From NCBI GenBank assembly GCA_028873745.1, contig JAPPNT010000032.1:1-22918 (forward strand): 22,918 nucleotides of DNA, in the 5' to 3' direction. This DNA is from Chloroflexota bacterium (lineage in GTDB: Bacteria; Chloroflexota; Dehalococcoidia; Lucifugimonadales; UBA1127). Numbering within the stretch: the first letter of the stretch is position 1; each line of letters begins with the position of its first letter. Below are positions 13,321 through 20,790 of this stretch, piece after piece. Made by a program: the position numbers and the translations under genes. The notes below the pieces were generated by a model that had not been told where the DNA came from, did not search any database, and saw only the letters and a list, made by a program, of their open reading frames with translations.

Positions 13321-14466
13321 ATGCTGCCCGCACCGCATGGAGGAAAGCTCGTCCGCCGCGTCCTGACCGGCGACGCGCAGGCGAAGGCCATTGAAGAATC
13401 TGCATCGATGCCGGCTGTTGCCGTCTCGGCGGACGTGGTCTCGGACATCGTCAACATCGCGACCGGCGCGTACAGCCCGCTGGAGGGCTTCCTCGACAGC
13501 CGCGACCTGGAGAGTGTGCTGTCGTCCGACCACCTGACCGGCGGCGCGCCGTGGACCATCCCCATCGTGCTGGACGTCGAGCCCGAGCAGGCGAAGTCGC
13601 TGCCGAACCGCGTCGCCCTCGCCGCGCCGAACGGCGAGACGGTCGCGACCATGCACGTCACCGACCGCTACGGGTATGACAAGGAGCGCTACGCGCAGCA
13701 CGTCTTTGGCACGACCGACGCGGACCACCCCGGCGTCGCGGGCCTGCTGGAGCGGCACGACACGCTGCTCGGCGGCGTCCTCGACCTCGTCGCGGAGCCG
13801 GCGGCGGCCTTCCCGTCGTACACGCTCGACCCCATCGAGACGCGCGTGCTGTTCGAGGCGAAGGGCTGGCGGACGGTCGTCGGCTTCCAGACGCGCAACG
13901 TGCCGCACCTGGGCCATGAGTATGTGCAGAAGTCTGCGCTCTCCTTCGTCGACGGGCTGTTCATCAACCCCGTCATCGGCCGCAAGAAGTCCGGCGACTT
14001 CACGGACGACGCCATCCTGACGACGTACGAGGCGCTCATGGACAACTACTACCGGCCGGAGCGGGCCGTCATGGCCGTGCTGCGGACGGAGATGCGGTAC
14101 GCGGGGCCCAAGGAGGCCATCTTTCACGCCATCGTGCGGAAGAACTTCGGATGCACGCACTTCATCGTCGGGCGTGACCACGCGGGCGTCGGCAGCTACT
14201 ACACGCCCTACGCGGCGCAGGACATCTTCGAGGACTTCCCGGAGCTGGACATCACGCCGATGTTCTTCACGTCGTTCTTCATGTGCCACAAGTGCGGCAG
14301 CGTGGTGAACGAGAAGACGTGCCCGCACGGGCCAGAGCACCAGGAGCAGTTCAGCGGGACGCTGCTGCGGAACCTCATGACGAGCGGCACCGTGCCGGAG
14401 GGCGGGCTCATCCGCCCGGAGGTGGCCAAGGTCCTCATCGAGCACCCGGACCCGCTGGTGGCGTAG
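13321..14466 (+). CDS. sat: Sulfate adenylyltransferase (ATP sulfurylase)
   Basis: Makes adenosine 5'-phosphosulfate and pyrophosphate from ATP and sulfate. The 381-aa monofunctional Sat-type enzyme has the N-terminal PUA-like part (GAYSPLEGFLDSRDLESVL), the active-site QTRNVPHLGHEY (from residue 190, the counterpart of QTRNPxHxxHE) and GRDHAG (284-289). It also has a zinc-type cluster, C322-x2-C325-x8-C334-x-H336, as in bacterial and archaeal Sat enzymes. It starts at ATG 13321, 3 nt after cysC, with GGAG within the cysC end as ribosome-binding site. Together the two enzymes convert sulfate to PAPS. No PAPS reductase, sulfite reductase or sulfotransferase is in the window, so assimilation and PAPS supply for sulfation are both possible. 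Confidence 0.94.
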   Translation: MLPAPHGGKLVRRVLTGDAQAKAIEESASMPAVAVSADVVSDIVNIATGAYSPLEGFLDSRDLESVLSSDHLTGGAPWTIPIVLDVEPEQAKSLPNRVALAAPNGETVATMHVTDRYGYDKERYAQHVFGTTDADHPGVAGLLERHDTLLGGVLDLVAEPAAAFPSYTLDPIETRVLFEAKGWRTVVGFQTRNVPHLGHEYVQKSALSFVDGLFINPVIGRKKSGDFTDDAILTTYEALMDNYYRPERAVMAVLRTEMRYAGPKEAIFHAIVRKNFGCTHFIVGRDHAGVGSYYTPYAAQDIFEDFPELDITPMFFTSFFMCHKCGSVVNEKTCPHGPEHQEQFSGTLLRNLMTSGTVPEGGLIRPEVAKVLIEHPDPLVA

Positions 14467-14476
14467 GGGGAACGGC

Positions 14477-14686
14477 TTAGGCAGTGGCCTCTACAAGCTC
14501 GTAAGACTGGGGCGCCGGGATAGGCAAGCCCTCTTCCCGCAGCGCCTCAATGTACAGTTCGATGGCCTCGAGGATCAGGGCATACACCTCATCCCGTGTG
14601 TCGCCTACAGCTACGCATCCCGGCAAGTCAAGAACCTGAGCCCCGTAGCTGGTCGGGCCTTTCTCGATGATCACGGAGTAACCCAT
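14477..14686 (-). CDS. hicB: HicB-family antitoxin
   Basis: A 69-aa protein from ATG 14686 with AGGGAGA about 6 nt upstream. It reads MGYSVIIEKGPTSYGAQVLD, then LPGCVAVGDTRDEVYALILEAIELYIEALREEGLPIP, a textbook short HicB fold without a C-terminal DNA-binding domain. HicB blocks the HicA RNase, and in family members without a DNA-binding domain transcriptional control is weak or comes from elsewhere. The toxin gene lies 11 nt upstream, so the order is toxin-antitoxin, opposite to the pair at 7092-7661. The longer in-frame ORF to 14959 overlaps hicA and is not real. Confidence 0.88.
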   Translation of the reverse strand: MGYSVIIEKGPTSYGAQVLDLPGCVAVGDTRDEVYALILEAIELYIEALREEGLPIPAPQSYELVEATA

Positions 14687-14697
14687 GAAGATTCTCC

Positions 14698-14886
14698 CTA
14701 CTCCAGGCCTGCCTGCTTCAGAATCGCACCCCAAATCCCCGGAGGGACATCCTTTCCGGGCCGCCCTGCTATGACTACTATTCCTATCTTGGTCGAGTGC
14801 TTGTAGACGCGGTGACTCCCCCTGGTCCTTGCCAGCCGCCAACCGTCCTGCTCGACCAAGCGTATCGCATCGCGCACTTTCGGCAT
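14698..14886 (-). CDS. hicA: HicA-family mRNA interferase toxin
   Basis: A 62-aa protein from ATG 14886: MPKVRDAIRLVEQDGWRLAR, then TRGSHRVYKH and a strand-rich end, finishing GIWGAILKQAGLE. The GSH at 23-25 carries the conserved catalytic His of HicA, and the fold is a small dsRNA-binding-like domain that cleaves mRNA. The start is supported by a perfect TATAAT (14903-14898) only 11 nt upstream, which leaves a leader of a few nucleotides and no room for a Shine-Dalgarno. This nearly leaderless mRNA could keep toxin translation low while hicB has its own ribosome-binding site. Base composition is visibly less GC-rich than the neighbouring genes. Confidence 0.88.
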   Translation of the reverse strand: MPKVRDAIRLVEQDGWRLARTRGSHRVYKHSTKIGIVVIAGRPGKDVPPGIWGAILKQAGLE

Positions 14887-14897
14887 AGCGGGGTTGA

Positions 14898-14903
14898 ATT
14901 ATA
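14898..14903 (-). promoter_or_regulatory. -10 element of the hicAB operon
   Basis: TATAAT on the minus strand (14903-14898), with CTGAGA (four of six to TTGACA) 16 bp further upstream. The expected transcription start is near 14891, about 5 nt before ATG 14886. Confidence 0.6.
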
Positions 14904-14978
14904 GCACGCGGATTCCCCCTCTCAGGGTTGAAGCCGTAGCCCTGTCGGTCAAACTCCATCCCCCCTCCCTGCGCCCTA

Positions 14979-14987
14979 TGCTATCCT
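14979..14987 (+). promoter_or_regulatory. Extended -10 for lspA-rluD
   Basis: TGCTATCCT is an extended -10 (TG, one base, then TATCCT) 33 nt before the lspA start. It has the same TGCTA form as the promoter at 6341-6349. No recognisable -35 is present. Confidence 0.4.
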
Positions 14988-15020
14988 GAATGCATTCCGC
15001 TTACAGGGGCGTCCGCAGCC

Positions 15021-15578
15021 GTGCAGCAACCCGTCTCACAACGGCCATTCATCCTGACCGACACCATGGCGTTGCTCGCCTTCGCGCTGGCGTTGGCCGG
15101 CGACCAGCTCACCAAGGCGCTGGTGCGCGAGGGGCTCCGCATCGGCGAGTCCATCCCCGCCGAGGGGTTCCTGCGGCTGACGCACGTCACCAACAGCGGG
15201 GCCATCTTCGGGCTGTTCCCCAACCAGGCCGTCGTGATGACCGTGGCGTCGCTGGTAGGCATCGGGGTGCTGGTGTACTTCTACCACGCCCACGCCGGCC
15301 GCGACTGGCGCGTGCGGGTGAGCATGGGGCTGCTGCTCGGCGGCGCCGTCGGCAACCTGATCGACCGTTTCGTGCTGGGGCATGTGACCGACTTCCTCGA
15401 CGTGGGGCCGTGGCCCGTCTTCAACCTGGCCGACTCCTCCATCGTTACGGGCGTGATCATGCTCGCCGTCGTCTACCTCTTCCCGAACTTCCTCGCCGGC
15501 CGGCCCGCGCCCACGCCCGAGGCAGCGCCGACCGATGCCGCCACACCGGACGGAGGGCCGTCCGCCGATGACGACTGA
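15021..15578 (+). CDS. lspA: Lipoprotein signal peptidase (signal peptidase II)
   Basis: Cleaves the signal peptide of prolipoproteins after lipid attachment, in the cytoplasmic membrane. The 185-aa protein has four hydrophobic segments and the family motifs: GDQLTKALV near the N-terminus, NSGAIFG, GNLIDRF with catalytic Asp115, and FNLADSSI with catalytic Asp138. A Pro/Ala/Asp-rich tail follows the last helix. GTG 15021 has AGGGG about 10 nt upstream; ATG 15066 would shorten the N-terminus by 15 residues and remains possible. Its last 11 bases overlap the rluD start, so they form an operon. The lipoprotein at 1590-2063 is a potential substrate. Confidence 0.93.
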   Translation: MQQPVSQRPFILTDTMALLAFALALAGDQLTKALVREGLRIGESIPAEGFLRLTHVTNSGAIFGLFPNQAVVMTVASLVGIGVLVYFYHAHAGRDWRVRVSMGLLLGGAVGNLIDRFVLGHVTDFLDVGPWPVFNLADSSIVTGVIMLAVVYLFPNFLAGRPAPTPEAAPTDAATPDGGPSADDD

Positions 15579-16512
15579 GTCGCGCCACTTCACCGCTGCC
15601 GAGGCCGGCGCGCGCCTCGACCGCTTCCTCGCCGAGCAGTGCCCCGACCTGACCCGCTCGCGGCTTGCTCGGTTGGTGCAGCAGGGCATGGTGGCCGTCA
15701 ATGGCGCGCCCTCGCGGCCCTCGCAGGCCGTGCGGCCGGGCGACGTCGTCGAGCTGACCATCCCGCCGCCAACGCCGCTGGACCTTGCGCCGGAGGACAT
15801 CCCGGTGCCCATCGTGTACGAGGACGACGACCTGCTCGTCGTCGACAAGCCTGCGGGGCTGACCGTCCACCCGGCGCCCGGGCACCCGTCGCACACGCTG
15901 GTGAACGCGCTGCTGGCCCTGCGCCCGAACCTCTCGGGCATCGGCGGGGCGCAGCGGCCGGGCATCGTGCACCGGCTGGACAAGGACACGTCCGGGCTGA
16001 TGATCGTCGCCAAGCACGACGCCGCCCACCACTCGCTGGCGGGGCAACTGCAGGCGCGGCGGGTGCACAAGCGCTACCTCGCGCTGGTGTGGGGCTGTCC
16101 CCGGCCCGAGTCGGGCACGGTCGACGCGCCCATCGCCCGCCACCCGGCCGACCGAAAGCGCATGGCGGTTGTCGACGGCGGGCGCGCGTCGGTCACGCAC
16201 TACGCCGTGCTGGAGCGCTTCCCGGACGCGTCGCTGGTCGAGGCGCGGCCCGTCACCGGGCGCACGCACCAGATACGCGTCCACATGGCGCACCTCGGCT
16301 GCCCGTTGGTGGGCGACGCGCTTTATGCCCGGGGGCGACCCGCGCCCGTCGAGCGCCACTTCCTGCACGCGGCGTCCCTCGCGTTCCAGCAGCCGGCGAC
16401 GGGCGAGACAGTCGAGGTGTCATCGCCACTGCCGCCGGACTTGCAGTCCGTGCTGGATGCGTTCCGGGAAGGCGCGAAATCCGCCGGCGCACCCCTAGCG
16501 CGTCGCGCGTAG
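15568..16512 (+). CDS. rluD: Ribosomal large-subunit pseudouridine synthase, RluA/RluD family
   Basis: Converts uridines of 23S rRNA to pseudouridine; in the RluD subfamily this is helix 69 (1911/1915/1917). The 314-aa protein has an N-terminal S4 RNA-binding domain (ARLDRFLAEQ to QAVRPGDVVEL, about 14-70). The catalytic domain follows, with HRLDKDTSGLMIVAK (from 135; nucleophile Asp138), RRVHKRYLALVWG and the GRTHQIRVHMAHLGCPLVGD block. The specific target (RluD rather than RluA or RluC) is inferred from the usual lspA-rluD pairing. ATG 15568 lies inside the end of lspA (11-nt overlap), with GGAGG about 12 nt upstream; the overlap implies coupling. Confidence 0.9.
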   Translation: MTTESRHFTAAEAGARLDRFLAEQCPDLTRSRLARLVQQGMVAVNGAPSRPSQAVRPGDVVELTIPPPTPLDLAPEDIPVPIVYEDDDLLVVDKPAGLTVHPAPGHPSHTLVNALLALRPNLSGIGGAQRPGIVHRLDKDTSGLMIVAKHDAAHHSLAGQLQARRVHKRYLALVWGCPRPESGTVDAPIARHPADRKRMAVVDGGRASVTHYAVLERFPDASLVEARPVTGRTHQIRVHMAHLGCPLVGDALYARGRPAPVERHFLHAASLAFQQPATGETVEVSSPLPPDLQSVLDAFREGAKSAGAPLARRA

Positions 16513-16517
16513 TCGCG

Positions 16518-16523
16518 TAGAAT
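16518..16523 (+). promoter_or_regulatory. Candidate -10 (TAGAAT) for dnaG-rpoD
   Basis: TAGAAT matches at five of six positions and lies 40 nt before ATG 16564, but no -35 is seen 16-18 bp upstream. The bases around and after it (AATGGTTGC) also occur at the metallopeptidase promoter. Confidence 0.4.
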
Positions 16524-16563
16524 GGTTGCCTGACCCCCGCACCCCTCCCTCATTGAGGCGCGC

Positions 16564-18348
16564 ATGAGCCTGCTGGACGACGTCAAGGCCCGGCTGAACA
16601 TCGTGGACGTGGTATCCAACTACGTGCCGCTGACGCAGGCCGGGCGCGTCTTCAAGGCGCGGTGCCCGTTCCACACGGAGCGCACGCCGTCCTTCGTCGT
16701 CAACCCGGAGCGCGGCTCGTGGCGCTGCTTCGGCGCGTGCGCCGAGGGCGGCGACGCCATCCGCTTCGTCATGAAGATGGAGAACCAGACCTTCAGCGAG
16801 GCCCTCCGCGCCCTCGCCGTGCGCCTCGGCGTGCCGCTGCCGACGCCGAGGCAGCAGGCGCAGATGGACCCGCTCCTCCGCGCCAACCAGGAGGCCATGC
16901 GCTTCTTCCAGCGACGGCTCCAGTCGGACGAGGGCGCTGGCGCGCTGGCATACCTGCAGGACCGCGGCGTCGCGCCGGAGACTGCCGAGGCCTTTGGGCT
17001 CGGGCTGAGCCCGGACGGCGCCGACGAGCTGAAGGTGCACCTGCTGGGGCAGGGGTACACAGAGGAGCAGCTTCAGCGCGCGGGCCTCGTGACCCGTCCG
17101 CAGCAGGGCGGCTCCCGTGACCTCTTCCGCGGGCGGCTCATGTTCCCCATCCGCGACGGCGACGGCCGCGTCGTCGGCTTCGGCGGGCGCGAGCTCGACG
17201 GCAGCGTGCCCAAGTACCTGAACACCCCGCAGACGCCCATCTTCGACAAGTCCGCGCTGCTGTGGGGGCTGGACGCCGCCAAGGAGAGCATCGCGCTGAA
17301 GGGCGAGGGCGTCGTCGTCGAGGGCTACATGGACGCGCTCATGGCGCACCAGCAAGGCTTCACCAACGTCGTCGCCTCCATGGGCACGGCGCTGACAGAC
17401 CGGCAGGTGTCGGCCCTTTCGCCGCTGGCCAGGCGCTTTGTGCTCGCGCTGGACATGGACGCCGCCGGGCAGGACGCGACGATGCGCAGCCTCAAGACGT
17501 CGTGGGCCAACGTGCCTGACGTTCGCATCGCGCTGCTGCCCGAGGGCAAGGACCCCGACGAGCTCATCCGCAACGCGCCCGAGCGCTGGCCGGAGGTGCT
17601 GGAGGAGGCGGAGCCGCGCGTCGACTTCGGCTTCCGGCTGCTGGCTGAGCGGTTCGACCTCGACACGAACGACGGCCGCCGGGCGCTGACCGAGGAGCTG
17701 GGCGGCTGGATCCTCTCGGCGGACGAGGCGGACCAGGACCGGTACATGGAGAAGCTCGAGGGCCTCATCGGCGTCAACCGCCAGACGCTGGAACAAGTCC
17801 TCCAGCGCCAGCGCCGCGCGGCCCTCGACGCCGCGGCGGGCGTCGCGGGACGGCGGGCGGCTACCCGGGCCTCGCCTTTCGACGACCCAGTCGAGGCCCC
17901 GGCCTCGGCGTTCGAGCGGATCGACCCGCTGGAGGCGTATCCCCTCGCACTGCTCATGCTCGATCCGACGCTTCGCGAGGCGGCGGAGGGGCTGCGGGCC
18001 GAGTTCTTCCGGCGGAGCGAGAACCGTGAAGTCTTCCAGAAATGGGCCGAATGTTCTACAATGGAAGAGTTGAAAGAAGACCTTGACGCCCTTCTGCAAG
18101 AGCACCTGGAGACCCTCCTCAGCCGCGAGATCCCAGTGATGGACAGCAAGCAACGCTCTCAGGCGTTGGCGCAGAGCATTCGGCGGTTGGAGGAGCGGCA
18201 GCTCAGGGAGCTCCGAACGCAGCTGGGCGCATCGTTCTCGCAGGCCGAGGCGGAGGGCCGGGACACCGCGACGGAGGAGGAGGAGCTCCACCGGCAGGAC
18301 GAGCGGTTCCGGGAGATCTTTTCCGCCAGGGTACGCAGGGACATCTAG
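16564..18348 (+). CDS. dnaG: DNA primase
   Basis: Makes RNA primers at the replication fork together with the DnaB helicase. The 594-aa protein has the CHC2 zinc domain (C34, H37, C55, C59), a RepB-like primase N-terminal half, and a TOPRIM domain with VVVEGYMD (Glu253) and LDMDAAGQD (Asp297, Asp299). A C-terminal helical domain of about 200 aa, likely the DnaB-binding part, follows and ends in a long charged helix region. The zinc site reads CPFH and then CFGAC: three residues rather than two between the last pair of cysteines. ATG 16564 has GAGG 5 nt upstream. rpoD follows 36 nt after the stop, the conserved dnaG-rpoD arrangement. Confidence 0.94.
   Translation: MSLLDDVKARLNIVDVVSNYVPLTQAGRVFKARCPFHTERTPSFVVNPERGSWRCFGACAEGGDAIRFVMKMENQTFSEALRALAVRLGVPLPTPRQQAQMDPLLRANQEAMRFFQRRLQSDEGAGALAYLQDRGVAPETAEAFGLGLSPDGADELKVHLLGQGYTEEQLQRAGLVTRPQQGGSRDLFRGRLMFPIRDGDGRVVGFGGRELDGSVPKYLNTPQTPIFDKSALLWGLDAAKESIALKGEGVVVEGYMDALMAHQQGFTNVVASMGTALTDRQVSALSPLARRFVLALDMDAAGQDATMRSLKTSWANVPDVRIALLPEGKDPDELIRNAPERWPEVLEEAEPRVDFGFRLLAERFDLDTNDGRRALTEELGGWILSADEADQDRYMEKLEGLIGVNRQTLEQVLQRQRRAALDAAAGVAGRRAATRASPFDDPVEAPASAFERIDPLEAYPLALLMLDPTLREAAEGLRAEFFRRSENREVFQKWAECSTMEELKEDLDALLQEHLETLLSREIPVMDSKQRSQALAQSIRRLEERQLRELRTQLGASFSQAEAEGRDTATEEEELHRQDERFREIFSARVRRDI
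18057..18062 (+). promoter_or_regulatory. Possible internal -10 in dnaG, upstream of rpoD
   Basis: TACAAT (five of six) lies in a locally AT-richer stretch of the dnaG coding sequence, about 320 nt before rpoD. The -35 position (TTCCAG) is poor. Internal rpoD promoters within dnaG are known in other bacteria, which is the only reason to list it. Confidence 0.2.
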
Positions 18349-18384
18349 CCGCCTATGGAATAGGCCACTCGCCAGGAGATGAGC

Positions 18385-19944
18385 ATGGAGAATGAGCAGC
18401 CCACCGGAGAGAACCCGGAGGTTGTAGCCACCACAACACCCGCCCAGGAGCAGCCCGCACCGGACGCCAAGGCGGAGGGCAACGAGCCCAAGACCGCAGC
18501 CGAGGTGCTGGCCAGCGCCAGCCCCGACGTCAAGAGCATCTTCGACGAGGCATCCGCCAAGGCGTCCGCCGCCACGTGGAACGTCGAGGAGCCGCAGGCC
18601 AAGGACCTGCAGGACACGCGCCCCGAGGACGAGGTCGAGACCGAGGAGGAGATCGAGCTCGAGTCCGCCGAGATGATCGACGACCCGGTGCGCATGTACC
18701 TGCGTGAGATCGGGCGCGTCAGCCTCCTCACGGCGCAGGACGAGCGAAGCCTCGCGCGGCGCATGGAGGCGGGCAAGCACGTCACCGTGCTGCGCCAGTT
18801 CCTCAGCGACGCCAGCGGCCGCTCCCCCTCGGCGGTGCAGGTGACCATCGAGCTGCTGCGCCGTCTCGCCGCCACCTTCCCCGTGACGGTGGAGCTGGCC
18901 GAGCGCTGCGACCTGGAGCCCCCCATCACGCTGCGCCACATCATCGAGGACCCCAAGCTGCGGGCCACCATCGACAACGAGATGAAGCTGGACATCGTGG
19001 CGGAGCTGAGCGAAGGGCTAGGTCTCGAGGAGACCGACGTGGCGATGGCCATCATCAGCCTCTCGCTGAACAGCCGGCTGCTGGCCCCGCAGGTGCTGGA
19101 GGTCATCGACGCCGAGACGCCGCTGGACCGCTTGGGCGAGGACCTCGGCGGGATGCTGGAGGACCTGCTCCCCTTCGAGATGCTGCTGGGCCGCCACCTG
19201 GACCGCGCCGTCCACGACGGCAACCGCGCCCAGCGCCACCTGGCCGAGGCGAACCTCCGGCTGGTGGTCAGCGTCGCCAAGAAGTACATCGGCCGCGGCA
19301 TGTCCCTGCTGGACCTCATCCAGGAGGGCAACATCGGCCTCATCCGCGCCGTCGAGAAGTTCGACTACCGCAAGGGCTACAAGTTCAGCACCTACGCGAC
19401 GTGGTGGATCCGGCAGGCCATCACGCGCGCCATCGCCGACCAGGCGCGCACCATCCGCATCCCCGTCCACATGGTGGAGACCATCAACAAGCTCCTCCGG
19501 CAGCAGCGCCGCCTCATCCAGGAGTTCGGCCGGGAGCCCAGCAATGAGGAGCTGGCCGAGTCGCTGGAGCAGAGCCCGGAGCGCGTTCGCGAGATCCTGC
19601 GCATCTCCCAGGACCCGGTGTCGCTCGAGACGCCCATCGGCGAGGAGGAGGACTCCCACCTCGGCGACTTCATTGAGGACCGGGCCGCCCTGGCGCCCAT
19701 CGAGGCGGCGGCATACCAGCTCCTGCGCGAGCAGGTGGAGGACGTGCTGAGCACCCTCAGCGACCGCGAGCGCCGGGTGCTGGAGCTGCGCTTCGGCCTC
19801 ATCGACGGCCGCAGCCGCACGCTGGAGGAGGTCGGCCGCGACTTCGGCGTCACCCGCGAGCGCATCCGTCAGATAGAAGCCAAGGCCCTCCGCAAGCTCC
19901 GCCATCCCACCCGCTCGAGGAAGCTGCGGGACTTCCTGGAGTAG
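18385..19944 (+). CDS. rpoD: RNA polymerase primary sigma factor (sigma-70/SigA)
   Basis: The main promoter-recognition subunit of RNA polymerase, about 519 aa. After an acidic, low-complexity N-terminus come region 1.2 (DDPVRMYLREIGRVSLLT, near 98), a non-conserved insert of about 150 aa rich in helices, and region 2 (LVVSVAKKYIGRGMSLLDLI, near 292, through YKFSTYATWWIRQAITRAI). Region 3 (IPVHMVETINKL) and region 4, with the HTH TLEEVGRDFGVTRERIRQIE near 478 and the final LRKLRHPTRSRKLRDFLE, complete it. AGGAG (18374-18378) directly abuts ATG 18379 but is 6 nt before ATG 18385, so 18385 is the better start. The near-consensus promoters in the window (TTGACA, TATAAT, TAGAAT) suit its region 2 and 4 sequences. 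It is followed by a palindromic repeat block. Confidence 0.96.
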   Translation: MENEQPTGENPEVVATTTPAQEQPAPDAKAEGNEPKTAAEVLASASPDVKSIFDEASAKASAATWNVEEPQAKDLQDTRPEDEVETEEEIELESAEMIDDPVRMYLREIGRVSLLTAQDERSLARRMEAGKHVTVLRQFLSDASGRSPSAVQVTIELLRRLAATFPVTVELAERCDLEPPITLRHIIEDPKLRATIDNEMKLDIVAELSEGLGLEETDVAMAIISLSLNSRLLAPQVLEVIDAETPLDRLGEDLGGMLEDLLPFEMLLGRHLDRAVHDGNRAQRHLAEANLRLVVSVAKKYIGRGMSLLDLIQEGNIGLIRAVEKFDYRKGYKFSTYATWWIRQAITRAIADQARTIRIPVHMVETINKLLRQQRRLIQEFGREPSNEELAESLEQSPERVREILRISQDPVSLETPIGEEEDSHLGDFIEDRAALAPIEAAAYQLLREQVEDVLSTLSDRERRVLELRFGLIDGRSRTLEEVGRDFGVTRERIRQIEAKALRKLRHPTRSRKLRDFLE

Positions 19945-19962
19945 GAACGTGACGGAATCACA

Positions 19963-20031
19963 GAGAGGCCGTTCGCCCTGAGGGAAATCGAAGCCTGTCC
20001 TGAGGCTCTCGAAGGGGGTGATCGGCCTCTC
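19963..20031. repeat. Long palindromic intergenic repeat, possible rpoD terminator
   Basis: GAGAGGCCG (19963-19971) and CGGCCTCTC (20023-20031) form a perfect 9-bp stem, which continues inward as TCGCCC with GGGTGA after one mismatch. The enclosed sequence contains TTCGCCCTGAGG and CTCTCGAAGGG, resembling the 'TTCGCCCTGAG...TCGAAGGG' dispersed repeats common in intergenic DNA of several phyla. There is no T-run, so termination is possible but not certain. Confidence 0.65.
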
Positions 20032-20059
20032 CTCATGTCCGGCGTCCGGCCCTTCCCTC

Positions 20060-20088
20060 TCGTCGTTCCCGCGTAGGCGGGAACCTAG
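20060..20088. repeat. REP-like palindrome (TTCCCGC-GTAG-GCGGGAA)
   Basis: TTCCCGC (20066-20072) and GCGGGAA (20077-20083) pair perfectly around GTAG, flanked by CGTCG and CCTAGAG. It matches the widespread 'CGTCATTCCCGCGNAGGCGGGAATCC' style of dispersed intergenic palindrome. With the repeat at 19963 it fills the gap between two convergent genes. Confidence 0.7.
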
Positions 20089-20118
20089 AGAATGCGGGAA
20101 ACGGCAGCCCCCCCTCCC

Positions 20119-20682
20119 CTAAAAATACTTCTCGATGCCTCCGTACCACAGGAACTTCCCCTCCTCCCTGACAATGATGAAGTTCTTCATCCGGCTTTCG
20201 TACACCACCCGAAGCGCCCTGGCGACGTCGATATATGCCACGCGGATCCGTTGGTATGCCGGGGAAAAGCCCTGGAAGCGCTTCCACGCCTCTCCGTTCG
20301 CCCGCACCGCCGCCAGAATGTCCTCGGGAAACTCAAACTCCTCCGTCAGCACGCCCTCCACCGCCTCCCGCACCGATGGGTGCAGCAAGCCTTCCCCTGC
20401 CAGCCAACGGAGCCGCTCCTTGTTCATCTGCGAGTAGCCGCTCCGGGGGTTCCTGGGGGTGAAGCGTTGGGCGGCGTGCAGGCTGTCCAGCTTCTTGACG
20501 ATGCTGTCTATCCAGCCGAAGCACAGCGCCTCCTCCACGGCGTCGTTGTAGGGGATGCGCGGCTCGCCGGAGGCCTTGTTTGGATAGACCAGCCATATCT
20601 CCCTGGCGCTATCGAAGTTCGCCTCCAGCCACGCGCGCCACAGTTTCCTGTCGAAGACGTAGAGCGTCTCTCCGATGTCCAT
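20119..20682 (-). CDS. YdeI/OmpD-associated family protein
   Basis: A 187-aa soluble protein from ATG 20682, with GGAAGGAG 6 nt upstream. It has the sequence style of the YdeI/OmpD-associated (bacteriocin-protection-like) family: the N-terminal strand-helix unit with FDRKLWRAWLEANFDSAREIWLVYPNK, the hallmark YNDAVEEALCFGWIDSIVKKLD, then FTPRNPRSGYSQMNKERLRWL. A C-terminal part then has FEFPEDILAAVRANGEAWKRFQGFSPAYQR, matching the second conserved block (peptide-like FP-x-D-I/L...F..L.P..R). The molecular function is not known, despite family names referring to stress and bacteriocin resistance. The in-frame stretch up to 20724 lacks a ribosome-binding site. It is divergent from the DUF2157 gene. 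Confidence 0.85.
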   Translation of the reverse strand: MDIGETLYVFDRKLWRAWLEANFDSAREIWLVYPNKASGEPRIPYNDAVEEALCFGWIDSIVKKLDSLHAAQRFTPRNPRSGYSQMNKERLRWLAGEGLLHPSVREAVEGVLTEEFEFPEDILAAVRANGEAWKRFQGFSPAYQRIRVAYIDVARALRVVYESRMKNFIIVREEGKFLWYGGIEKYF

Positions 20683-20710
20683 GGGGGTCTCCTTCCGATG
20701 CCGGGCCAGA

Positions 20711-20740
20711 GTAGCACCCCGCACCCACAGGTGCTACCGT
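20711..20740. promoter_or_regulatory. Inverted repeat containing two divergent extended -10 elements
   Basis: GTAGCACC (20711-20718) and GGTGCTAC (20730-20737) are a perfect 8-bp inverted repeat with an 11-bp spacer. The right arm reads into TGCTACCGT (+) and the left arm, on the minus strand, into TGCTACTCT; both have the TGn-TA form of an extended -10. It may be a shared operator for the two divergent genes. The -10 hexamers are imperfect. Confidence 0.4.
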
Positions 20741-20790
20741 AGTGAGTGGACCTCGTTCCGTGTCCCACTGTAGAGGAGAGGACCCGCTGC

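Noticed and set aside
12448..14445. Minus-strand open frame of 665 codons opposite cysC and sat
   Set aside because: It is antisense to two certain enzymes, has a composition typical of GC-rich shadow frames and no recognisable domain.
12688..14466. cysC-sat as auxiliary metabolic genes of a phage next to the portal gene
   Set aside because: They have their own promoter on the other strand, full-length bacterial-type enzymes and no further phage genes; adjacency alone does not support a phage origin.
16495..18939. Minus-strand open frame of 814 codons opposite dnaG and rpoD
   Set aside because: Shadow of two certain genes; Leu/Arg/His-rich low-complexity translation with no family features.
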